Source of the DNA: DATMAM01 sp035559995
Lineage (GTDB): Bacteria; Desulfobacterota; Binatia; UBA9968
Length of the DNA: 64,000 bases
Assembly (NCBI GenBank): GCA_035559995.1
Contig: DATMAM010000036.1
Location: 43,237-107,236 of the forward strand
Direction of reading: 5' to 3'
Part shown: positions 26,017 to 33,129 of the stretch, one piece after another
Layout: every line of letters starts with the position of its first letter
Numbering within the stretch: the stretch's first letter is position 1
The notes under the pieces: model-generated
What the model was told of the DNA's origin: nothing
Seen by the model: only the letters and a program-made list of their open reading frames with translations
The model's database searches: none
Made by a program: the position numbers and the translations under genes

Positions 26017-27039
26017 GTGAAAATGCAGCGAAGCCTAATTGTGGCGCGGTTCGTCGTTCTTGCGGTTCTGGCTGCCGCGCCGGCCTGGAGCCAGACCGCC
26101 CCGGACCCCAAGATCATCGAAGGCGCGAAGAAAGAAGGCGAGGTGATCTACTTCACCACGATGACTTTGGATCAGAGCAAGCAGGTCGTGGACCGCTTTG
26201 AAAAGAAGTATCCGTTTCTCAAGGTCACGCTCTTTCGCACCGGAGGCGGGCCGCTGCTCAACAAGATCCTCACCGAGGCGCGCGGCGGGAGGTTCGCCTG
26301 GGACGTCGTGGTCGGCCGGGGGGAGATGGTGATTCCGCTTTCCGAGCGCAAGCTCCTCGCCTCTTATCGTTCTCCCGAAACCAAGATGATCGATCCCCAG
26401 CTCGTCGACAAAGAGGGGCTGTGGACCGCGTACTACGTCAACAGCTACGTTTTGGGCTGGAACACGAAGCTGGTCAAAAAGGAAGACGTCCCGAGGACCT
26501 ACGAGGCGCTGCTCGACCCCAAATGGAAAGGCGGCAAGATCTCGGTGGACACCGAAGCTTACGGCATGCTCGAAGGCCTCAAAGGCGCCTGGGGAGCCGA
26601 AAAGGCGGTCAACTTTTTCAAGCGGCTCGCGGCGCAGGATCCCGTCGTGAAGCGCGGGAATACCGAGCGGGTGCAGCTCGCCGTGGCCGGCGAGTACGCG
26701 CTGATCATCGCGTACAACCAAACGATCCAGCGCATGACGTCGAAAGGGGCGCCGATCGACTGGCTGCCGCTCGAGCCGGTCGTAACTCAGGTCAACCCCG
26801 TGATGCTCGGGGTGAAGGCGCCGCACCCGAACGCGGCGCGCCTGTTTTACGACTTCATCCTTTCCAAAGAGGGACAGGAAATGCTGGTCGGCATGCAGCG
26901 CATTCCGGTACGAAAGGACGTCGAGCCCGATCCGCCGCGGCTTTTCAGGGGCTTCAAGTACGTGATCGAGAATCCTGAGGATTACAAGGATTTCGACGCG
27001 ACGGTGAAGCAGTACATGGAGATCTTCAAGCTGCGGTAG
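26017..27039 (+). CDS. ABC-type Fe(III)-family solute-binding protein (orphan)
   Basis: The product is 340 residues. GTG at 26017 is preferred because GGGAGG stands six bases upstream; an ATG two codons later is also possible. A signal peptide (KMQRSLIVARFVVLAVLAAA, cleavage near PAWSQ) precedes 'KIIEGAKKEGEVIYFTTMTL', the hallmark start of this binding-protein group. It lacks a partner permease or ATPase in the window, so it may share the importer at 6336-11565 or use another. Its closeness to ggt suggests, weakly, a role with peptide or amino-acid breakdown products. The ligand cannot be assigned. Confidence 0.87.
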   Translation: MKMQRSLIVARFVVLAVLAAAPAWSQTAPDPKIIEGAKKEGEVIYFTTMTLDQSKQVVDRFEKKYPFLKVTLFRTGGGPLLNKILTEARGGRFAWDVVVGRGEMVIPLSERKLLASYRSPETKMIDPQLVDKEGLWTAYYVNSYVLGWNTKLVKKEDVPRTYEALLDPKWKGGKISVDTEAYGMLEGLKGAWGAEKAVNFFKRLAAQDPVVKRGNTERVQLAVAGEYALIIAYNQTIQRMTSKGAPIDWLPLEPVVTQVNPVMLGVKAPHPNAARLFYDFILSKEGQEMLVGMQRIPVRKDVEPDPPRLFRGFKYVIENPEDYKDFDATVKQYMEIFKLR

Positions 27040-27111
27040 TTCTGGACAATAAGCTTCGCCTAACTTCGTTCATCGCCGCCTCGCCTCCTTGCGGCGTACA
27101 GAAAGGCGGCT

Positions 27112-28404
27112 TCAACGGAACGGGTTTTTCAGCATGATCGTCTGCTCGCGTCCGGGGCCGACCGAGATCACGACCATCTCGGTCCTGAGGATCTCCTCCA
27201 GCCGGCGCACATAACGCTGGGCGTTTGCGGGCAGATCGCCGAAGCTGCGCGCGTTTGAGATCGGCTCTTGCCAGCCGGCGAACTCCTCGTAGACCGGCTC
27301 GGCGTGTTCCATGACATGCTGGCTGGCCGGGAACTCCTCAAAAATCCGGTCTTTGTAGCGATAGGCCGTGCAGATCCGAATCTTGCTGAACCCGGTCAGC
27401 ACGTCGAGCTTCGTGAGCGCGATCCCCGTGATCCCATTGATCCGGACCGCGTGACGCACGCCAACCGCGTCGAACCAGCCGCAGCGTCGCGGCCTTCCCG
27501 TGGTGGCGCCGTACTCGTCGCCGTCCTGCTTCAGTTTTTTGCCTTCCGGCCCGGTGAGCTCCGTAGGAAAGGGACCGCTGCCCACGCGCGTGGTGTAGGC
27601 TTTGGAGATGCCGATCGTCTGATGGATCGCCTGGGGCCCGACGCCGGCGCCGGTGCAGACTCCTCCGGTCACGGTGTTGGAGGACGTGACGAACGGGTAC
27701 GTGCCGTGGTCGACATCGAGAAGGGTGCCCTGGGCGCCTTCGAACAGCACTTTTTTGCCCTCGCGCATCGCGCGATCGAGCGATAGCTCGGTGTTGACGA
27801 CGTATCGTTTGAGCTTCTCGCGGTACTCGCAGTAGGTTTTGTGGATCGCCTCGAAGTCGAGCGTCTTTTCCTTGAGAATCGCCTTGAGATAGATGTTTTT
27901 TTCCGCGATGTTGTATTCGAGCTTTTTTCGGAAGGTGCGCTCCTCGAGCAGATCGACGAAGCGTATCCCTGTGCGCGCGACCTTGTCCTCGTAGGCGGGG
28001 CCGATCCCTCTTCCGGTGGTGCCGATTTTTCCCTTGCCGCGCAGCCGCTCGCGCGCGAGGTCGATCGCCTTGTGGTAGGGCATGATCACGTGGGCCTGCT
28101 CGCTGATCTGCAAGAGCGAGTCGTCCGCGAGATAGCCGCGCTGTTTGAGCTTTTGGATCTCGTCGAGCAGAACCTCCGGATCCACGACCACGCCGTTCGC
28201 GATCACGCACAGCTTGTTGGCGTGAAGCGCGCCGGAGGGGATGAGATGGAGGACGGTCTTTTCGCCGTTCACGACTAGCGTGTGGCCGGCGTTGTTTCCC
28301 CCCTGAAAGCGCACGACGACGTCGGCGTCCTCGGCAAAGAGATCGACGATTTTCCCCTTGCCTTCGTCGCCCCACTGCGCGCCGATGACCGCTACGTTGG
28401 CCAT
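27112..28404 (-). CDS. purA: Adenylosuccinate synthetase
   Basis: The product is 430 residues, as usual. It joins IMP and aspartate with GTP to make adenylosuccinate, the first step from IMP to AMP, in the cytoplasm. The N-terminus MANVAVIGAQWGDEGKGK holds the phosphate-binding loop and the catalytic Asp; 'FQGGNNAGHTLV' carries the catalytic His; 'GTTGRGIGPAYEDK' and 'LLDVDHGTYPFVTSSN' are family signatures. 'TGRPRRCGWFDAV' precedes the C-terminal GTP-binding KLDVL. No strong Shine-Dalgarno site precedes the ATG. It follows serA on the same strand after 100 bases and likely belongs to the ZTP-riboswitch transcript. Confidence 0.97.
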   Translation of the reverse strand: MANVAVIGAQWGDEGKGKIVDLFAEDADVVVRFQGGNNAGHTLVVNGEKTVLHLIPSGALHANKLCVIANGVVVDPEVLLDEIQKLKQRGYLADDSLLQISEQAHVIMPYHKAIDLARERLRGKGKIGTTGRGIGPAYEDKVARTGIRFVDLLEERTFRKKLEYNIAEKNIYLKAILKEKTLDFEAIHKTYCEYREKLKRYVVNTELSLDRAMREGKKVLFEGAQGTLLDVDHGTYPFVTSSNTVTGGVCTGAGVGPQAIHQTIGISKAYTTRVGSGPFPTELTGPEGKKLKQDGDEYGATTGRPRRCGWFDAVGVRHAVRINGITGIALTKLDVLTGFSKIRICTAYRYKDRIFEEFPASQHVMEHAEPVYEEFAGWQEPISNARSFGDLPANAQRYVRRLEEILRTEMVVISVGPGREQTIMLKNPFR

Positions 28405-28413
28405 GTTGTTATG

Positions 28414-28508
28414 CGTGTTCGCGCTCGGGACTCGTGCTCGCTAGGAAAAATAGTCGCGGTCGGCTCTCTCTCTCGATCACGAACACGAATCACGATCACT
28501 TTTCCTAG
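28414..28508. repeat. Inverted-repeat element between serA and purA
   Basis: CTAGGAAAA (28441-28449) pairs with TTTTCCTAG (28500-28508), the latter overlapping the serA stop. GTGTTCGCGCTCG on the left mirrors CGATCACGAACAC on the right. The CACGAACACGAATCACGATC run resembles the heptad arrays at 57.7-59.5 kb. It may act as a processing or attenuation hairpin. Confidence 0.45.
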
Positions 28509-30088
28509 AGCTTAACGAGCACGGCGGAGACGATGTTGGGCAGGCGGCGCAGCTCATCGAGCGTTTCTTTGGGGATGACGTCGTCGACGTGAAACAGGGA
28601 TATCGCCATCCCGCCGATTTTTTCCCGGCCCAGCTCCATGGCCGCTATGTTGATCTTGTTCTTGCCCAGAAGGGTGCCGACGGCGCCGACGACTCCCGGA
28701 ACGTCGCGGTTGTGCAGAATGAGGATGTAACCCTCCGGAACCGCCTCCAGATAGAAGTTGTCGATCTTGACGATGCGGGCATTGTTGTTGCCGAAGATCG
28801 CCCCTTCGACGGCGCTGGTGCGCTCGGCGGTTTTGACCACGACGGTGACCGAGCTGGCAAAGTCGATCGGGCGGCTGGTGCGCGATTCGATCACGTTGAT
28901 GCCGCGCTCCCGCGCGATCAACGGCGCGTTCACGTAGTTCACGCTGGATTCCATGACCGGGCTCAAGATCCCTTTGAGGACCGCAAGCGTGAGCGGCGCC
29001 ACGTCGTAGCCGGCGACTTCGCCGCTGTACTCGACCTGAATCTCTTTGGGCAGACGCCCGAGAAGCTGCACCTGAAGGCTGCCGAGCTTTTCGGCGAGAT
29101 TGAGGTAAGGCCGAAGGATGTTGAGTAGCTCGGGGCTGACGGAAGGGACGTTCACCGCGTAGCGTACGATTCCCCGCGTGAGAAAGTCGACCACCTGCTC
29201 CGCGACGGCGATGGCGACGTTGAGCTGCGCCTCGTCGGTGGACGCTCCGAGGTGCGGGGTTGCGATGACCCGCTCGGAGCGCAGCAACGGATGATCCGGT
29301 GGGGGCGGCTCCTCGACGAAGACGTCGAGCGCCGCGCCGGCCACCTTGCCCGAGCGCAGCGCCTCGGCGAGGTCGTTTTCATCGACGATCCCGCCGCGCG
29401 CGCAGTTGATGATCCGGACGCCGGGTTTCATCTTGGCGAACGCCTCCCGGTTGATGAGGCCGCGCGTCTCCTGGGTCAAGGGAACGTGAACGGTGATAAA
29501 GTCCGAACGCGCGAAGATCTCGTCAAGGCCCACCAGCTCGGCGCCGAGCTGCGCGGCGACGCTCTCCGGCACGAACGGGTCGTGCGCGATCACCTTCATG
29601 CGCAGCCCCAGGGCGCGCTCGGCGACGATGCGCCCGACGTTGCCGATGCCGATGATGCCGAGCGTCTTGTTGCACAACTCCACCCCCATGAACTTGTCGC
29701 GCTGCCACAGGCCGGATTTAAGGGAAGCGGCGGCCTGGGGAATGTGCCGCGCCAGCGCCATCATGAGGCTGATCGTGTGCTCCGCGGTCGTGACGTTGTT
29801 GCCGCCGGGAGTGTTCATGACGACGATCCCTTTTTTGCTGGCGGCCTCGACATCCACGTTCTCCACGCCGACGCCGGCGCGGCCGATCACTTTCAGGTTG
29901 GACGCGGCCTCGATCACGTCGGCAGTGACCTTGGTGCCGCTGCGGATCACCAGGCCATCGTAATCGCCGATCGCCTGCGCGAGTGCGGCCGGTTTCAAGC
30001 CGGTTTTGACGCTGACCTCAAAGCCCGCCTTTCTCAGAACTTCGAGGCCTTGCGGCGCCAGGGTGTCGGTTACGAGGATTTTCGTCAC
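28505..30088 (-). CDS. serA: D-3-phosphoglycerate dehydrogenase
   Basis: The product is 527 residues, matching the long SerA form. It oxidises 3-phosphoglycerate to phosphohydroxypyruvate, the committed step of serine synthesis. The start is GTG (30088-30086), reading MTKILVTDTLAPQGLE. The Rossmann motif is GIIGIGNVGRIVAERAL; catalytic Arg, Glu and His lie in 'NCARGGIVDENDLAEAL', the following Glu, and 'TPHLGASTDEAQ'. After an intervening substrate-binding domain, a C-terminal ACT domain (ILILHNRDVPGVVGAVGTLL) suggests serine feedback. The class V aminotransferase upstream would convert its product to phosphoserine or use serine directly. Confidence 0.96.
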   Translation of the reverse strand: MTKILVTDTLAPQGLEVLRKAGFEVSVKTGLKPAALAQAIGDYDGLVIRSGTKVTADVIEAASNLKVIGRAGVGVENVDVEAASKKGIVVMNTPGGNNVTTAEHTISLMMALARHIPQAAASLKSGLWQRDKFMGVELCNKTLGIIGIGNVGRIVAERALGLRMKVIAHDPFVPESVAAQLGAELVGLDEIFARSDFITVHVPLTQETRGLINREAFAKMKPGVRIINCARGGIVDENDLAEALRSGKVAGAALDVFVEEPPPPDHPLLRSERVIATPHLGASTDEAQLNVAIAVAEQVVDFLTRGIVRYAVNVPSVSPELLNILRPYLNLAEKLGSLQVQLLGRLPKEIQVEYSGEVAGYDVAPLTLAVLKGILSPVMESSVNYVNAPLIARERGINVIESRTSRPIDFASSVTVVVKTAERTSAVEGAIFGNNNARIVKIDNFYLEAVPEGYILILHNRDVPGVVGAVGTLLGKNKINIAAMELGREKIGGMAISLFHVDDVIPKETLDELRRLPNIVSAVLVKL

Positions 30089-30135
30089 TGTTTTGCTTGG
30101 TTGGACAGACTCAGACGAGCCGCGATTCCCGATCG

Positions 30136-30185
30136 ATGATCCGCTCAGGCCAGGGCTGCCATGATCCGCTCAGGCCAGGGCTGCC
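30136..30185. repeat. 25-bp perfect tandem duplication at the aminotransferase 3' end
   Basis: ATGATCCGCTCAGGCCAGGG plus CTGCC occurs twice head to tail. The right copy contains the stop and last codons of the aminotransferase, the left copy lies just beyond the stop. Confidence 0.9.
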
Positions 30186-31312
30186 ATCAGAACTTCTTGG
30201 GCGGCGGCCACGCCCTTGCCCAAGGTCACCGGATAGCCAAACTTCTTGAGCGCCATTTCGAGGCCGGAGACGGCGGTGATCACGTCAAACGCGCCCATGT
30301 AGCCAATGTGCGCGATGCGAATGATTTTGCCGCGCAGATCGTCCTGGCCTTCGGCGAACGTAATCCCCATGCGCGCCCGCAGAAACTCCAAAAGCTGATC
30401 GGCATCGACGCTCGGGGGCATGACGATGCCGGTCGCCGCCGGGCTGGGGCTGTCGGGCGCGAGCAGCTCGAGGCCGAGGGCGGTCGCGGCCGCGCGCGTC
30501 GCGCGCGCCATGCGCTCGTGGCGCGCGTAAACGCGCTCGATGCCTTCCTGCTCCATGAGCTTGAGCGCGGCGCGCAGCCCGAAAACCAGCGACACCGCGG
30601 GAGTAAACGCGGTCGAGCCGTTTTGCTGGTTCTTTCTCTCCAGCTTGAGGTCGAAGTAGAACTTGGGCGAGCGGCTTTTTTCAACGCGCGCCCAGGCCCG
30701 GTCGCTGAGCGCAATGAAGCCAAGCCCCGGAGGCAGCATCAAGGCCTTCTGCGAGCCGGTCACGAGCGCGTCGATGCCCCACTCGTCCATCGGCACGGGA
30801 AGGGCGCCGACGGAGGTCACGCCGTCGACGACAAGCAACGGCCCGCCGCGCGTCAGGCGCGCGATTTCACGCACCGGGTGCAGGACCGTGGTCGATGTCT
30901 CGCTGTGCTGGATCAAGACGCCCTGGCAGTCGGGGTGCGCTTTGAGCTGTTTCTCGACCGCGTCGACCGATACCGCTTTACCCCACTCCACTTTGATCTC
31001 CACCGGCGCAAGGCCGTAAGCTTTTGCCAGAAGGAGCCAGCGCTCGCCAAATTTGCCGCCGTTGACCACCAGAACTTTATCGCCGGGCGAGAATAGATTG
31101 GAAACTGCGCCCTCCATGGCCCCGGTTCCCGAAGACGCCAGAATCAAGACGTCGTTTTTGGTGCCGAAGAGCCTCTTCAGGCCGTCGCGCACCTCGTACA
31201 TGATCTTCGCGAATTCCGGCGTGCGGTGATGGATGATGGTCTCGGACATTGCTGTCACGACCTCGTTCGGAATCGGCGTGGGTCCGGGTGACAGCAAGTA
31301 CTGCTTGATCAT
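30170..31312 (-). CDS. Class V aminotransferase (serine/alanine-glyoxylate aminotransferase family)
   Basis: The product is 380 residues. The PLP lysine is in VTGSQKALMLPPGLGFIAL; 'LLSPGPTPIPNEVVTAMSE' and 'SSGTGAMEGAVSNLFSPGDK' are the usual substrate and cofactor-binding regions of the alanine-glyoxylate family. Family members transfer amino groups from serine or alanine to glyoxylate; relatives placed beside serA in bacteria lacking serC are thought to act as phosphoserine aminotransferase. That role is inferred from the neighbours: serA follows 81 bases downstream and purA after it. AGGGG lies six bases before the ATG, directly after the U-run of a riboswitch terminator, so expression depends on read-through. 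Confidence 0.9.
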   Translation of the reverse strand: MIKQYLLSPGPTPIPNEVVTAMSETIIHHRTPEFAKIMYEVRDGLKRLFGTKNDVLILASSGTGAMEGAVSNLFSPGDKVLVVNGGKFGERWLLLAKAYGLAPVEIKVEWGKAVSVDAVEKQLKAHPDCQGVLIQHSETSTTVLHPVREIARLTRGGPLLVVDGVTSVGALPVPMDEWGIDALVTGSQKALMLPPGLGFIALSDRAWARVEKSRSPKFYFDLKLERKNQQNGSTAFTPAVSLVFGLRAALKLMEQEGIERVYARHERMARATRAAATALGLELLAPDSPSPAATGIVMPPSVDADQLLEFLRARMGITFAEGQDDLRGKIIRIAHIGYMGAFDVITAVSGLEMALKKFGYPVTLGKGVAAAQEVLMAALA

Positions 31313-31324
31313 TTTTTAGCCCCT

Positions 31325-31364
31325 AAAAATAAAAACGCCTGAACCTCCATAAGAGACCCAGGCG
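31325..31364 (-). terminator. Intrinsic terminator of the ZTP riboswitch
   Basis: On the minus strand CGCCTGGGTCTC pairs with GAGGTTCAGGCG (12 pairs with G-U wobbles) around TTATG, followed by TTTTTATTTTT. The left arm contains the CGCCTGGG strand that the aptamer needs for its pseudoknot, so ligand binding and termination compete. Confidence 0.85.
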
Positions 31365-31425
31365 TACGGCCTTCTTATCCTCAGCACTCCCCCGTGGTCG
31401 ATTCCACGTAGACGCCAGTCGCGCG
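31336..31425 (-). ncRNA. ZTP (pfl) riboswitch
   Basis: The leader of the aminotransferase-serA-purA genes matches the ZTP consensus in order: GCGCGACTGGCG, a CGTGGAATCGACCACG hairpin, GGGGGAGTGCTGAGGA, a variable linker, and CGTACGCCTGGG. The aptamer senses ZTP/ZMP (AICAR phosphates), which build up when 10-formyl-tetrahydrofolate is short. Binding forms the pseudoknot with CGCCTGGG and blocks the overlapping terminator (31325-31364), turning the genes on. Serine supplies one-carbon units and purA uses IMP, so control by ZTP is sensible. A TTGACA/TACTAA promoter lies about 30 bases upstream. Confidence 0.87.
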
Positions 31426-31446
31426 GAGAACTGTACTCGTGCAATT

Positions 31447-31475
31447 TTAGTAGCCGAGCGCCCCGGCTTTGTCAA
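31447..31475 (-). promoter_or_regulatory. Sigma70-like promoter for the riboswitch transcript
   Basis: On the minus strand TTGACA (31475-31470) and TACTAA (31452-31447) are spaced by 17 bases; TAAAAT just downstream is an alternative -10. Predicted start near 31440 gives a leader of about 130 bases that contains the riboswitch. Confidence 0.6.
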
Positions 31476-31516
31476 CCGAAGTGCCGGACAGAACGCCGAA
31501 CTGCTTGGCGGCGGGG

Positions 31517-32575
31517 TCAGCGCGGCGGGAGCGGGCCGGCGCCGACAAGCTTCTTGTAGAGGTCGATGACTTCGGGTTCGCGCGGGATCTCGCGAATCGC
31601 CTTCTCGTGAACTTCGGGCAACAGCGGCGTCGGCTCGTCGCCGGTCAATTTTTTGTATTCCTTGTGGAATTCGGGATCTTTGTAGACCTTGCGGAAGGCC
31701 TCTTGAAGGATGGCCACGCGGTCCTTGGGCGTGCCGGGAGGCAGGAAGAACGGCGTGCCGGCGACCCTGAAGGCGCGCGCCAACGCGACCACCTTGCGCT
31801 CTTTGTCCGAGCGCGCGAACGTCTCGATCTCTGGCAAGTTGGGGAACAGGGGATGCTTGTCGCCCTTGGGCACCTCCATGATGGCATGGAAGTCCACCAG
31901 CCCTTTTTCCAGCCAGTCCTTGTTTCTCCGCACAACCGTGTCGGCGCCGGTCGCGCGCGCGTCGATCTCGCCGCGCATGAGCGCCGGGTCAAGTTCGGCG
32001 CCGGAAAACGCCGGGATGAACTTCGGCTCTTTGAGGCCGAGCAGATAGGCGAAAAGGCGCCCTTCGTTGTAGGTGGAAAAGCCGACGGACTGGGCGCCAA
32101 TGCGCACGCCGGTGGCGGCGCGAAGCTTTTCCAGGCTGTTCAATCCAGCTTCCTTTCTGCTCACGAAGATCGCGTGGTAGGTGCTGTAAGGCGAGCCCAG
32201 ATAGGAGAACTTGTCGATGTCGTACTGGACGCCGGTTTCTCCGAGAATGGCGAGCGAGACCATTGCGGAACTCATGTTCCCGATGGTAAGCCCGTCGGGC
32301 CGGACCGAACTGTAAATATGGTTGGTAGCCTTACGCCCGCCGCCGCCGGGCATATACTCGTTGATGACGACGGGATTCCCCGGGATGTATTTCGGCAAAA
32401 ATGTCGTCACGGCTTTGACGCGCAGGTCGCCGGTGCCGCCGGGATCGCGACCCTGGATGACCGTGATCGTCTTGCCCTGAAAAAAGGACGGCTGCGAAAA
32501 ACCTACGGCGGGCGCAAAGGCGGTTATCCCCAGCACGAGAGAGATGTTCAGGAACGATTTCTTAACCGGGGGCAT
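31517..32575 (-). CDS. TctC/Bug-type tripartite tricarboxylate transporter binding protein
   Basis: The product is 352 residues with a signal peptide (KKSFLNISLVLGITAFAPAV, cleavage near GFSQ) and GGAGG six bases before the ATG. 'FFQGKTITVIQGRDPGGTGD' followed by 'YIPGNPVVINEYMPGGGGRK' is the characteristic TctC start. Such periplasmic proteins bind carboxylates and related compounds for TctAB membrane proteins, neither of which is encoded nearby; orphan members are common in some bacteria. The chain is somewhat longer than the usual 320 or so. It is co-directional with the aminotransferase downstream but separated by that gene's own promoter and riboswitch. Confidence 0.87.
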   Translation of the reverse strand: MPPVKKSFLNISLVLGITAFAPAVGFSQPSFFQGKTITVIQGRDPGGTGDLRVKAVTTFLPKYIPGNPVVINEYMPGGGGRKATNHIYSSVRPDGLTIGNMSSAMVSLAILGETGVQYDIDKFSYLGSPYSTYHAIFVSRKEAGLNSLEKLRAATGVRIGAQSVGFSTYNEGRLFAYLLGLKEPKFIPAFSGAELDPALMRGEIDARATGADTVVRRNKDWLEKGLVDFHAIMEVPKGDKHPLFPNLPEIETFARSDKERKVVALARAFRVAGTPFFLPPGTPKDRVAILQEAFRKVYKDPEFHKEYKKLTGDEPTPLLPEVHEKAIREIPREPEVIDLYKKLVGAGPLPPR

Positions 32576-32757
32576 GCTGACCTCCTCAGCTTAAAAACGG
32601 CGAGATTTTTTCCCCAGCTTGCAGAAACTTTGCTACGCATTCAAGTATGAGCGATGAGCGTTGTCAAGTTCCGCGCGGCGGCGCGCGCCATTTTTGCGGC
32701 AGCCGGCCGACGCCGTAAGTTGACCCGCCAGCTATCGTGTTGCATCATTTATGAACT

Positions 32758-32997
32758 ATGGCCGACAACGAAGCACTGCAGGCTGAAGAAAGAAAGATAC
32801 GGCGGCTCAGGCGGACGGTCGATTTGACGACCGCGCTTCTCTATCAGGCGGACCTTACTCTGGAGACCGCCCAGAGGCTGGTTGCCGCGTGCAAAAAAGC
32901 GGCGTTGGAGCTTTTTCCGGATAAGGAAGAGACGTTCGATCTCGTTTACGGTCCCCGCTTCCGGCGGATCTTGACCGAACGGTTCGGACTGCAGTAG
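32758..32997 (+). CDS. Small conserved-looking protein of unknown function (79 aa)
   Basis: The product is 79 residues, soluble, charged and probably mostly helical (KIRRLRRTVDLTTALLYQAD). I do not recognise the family. The start at ATG 32758 has no evident Shine-Dalgarno site. Coding character is supported by an uninterrupted frame with typical GC-rich third positions and by the position between a divergent binding protein and uvrA on the same strand. It might be a small partner or regulator of uvrA, 132 bases downstream, but a hairpin element lies between them. Confidence 0.55.
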   Translation: MADNEALQAEERKIRRLRRTVDLTTALLYQADLTLETAQRLVAACKKAALELFPDKEETFDLVYGPRFRRILTERFGLQ

Positions 32998-33072
32998 ATA
33001 CGCCGCGGCTTTGGCGAACTTTTGTGCTGAAGGATGACGAAAAGTTCCGCCGGAGCGTGCGGGGTCGCACCT

Positions 33073-33111
33073 AAGGGGACGGTGCCCTTCCGAAAGAAGC
33101 GCCGTCCCCTT
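33073..33111. repeat. REP-like hairpin upstream of uvrA
   Basis: AAGGGGACGG and CCGTCCCCTT form a perfect 10-pair stem around 19 bases, followed by ACCGTTCGG, the sequence also found in the loop region of the hairpin at 3412-3444. It lies 19 bases before the uvrA start codon, so it could affect its translation. Confidence 0.5.
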
Positions 33112-33129
33112 ACCGTTCGGGTTTGAAAG

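Noticed and set aside
27074..27096. CGCCGC/GCGGCG hairpin between the binding protein gene and purA as an intrinsic terminator
   Set aside because: The stem is short and no U run follows on either strand.
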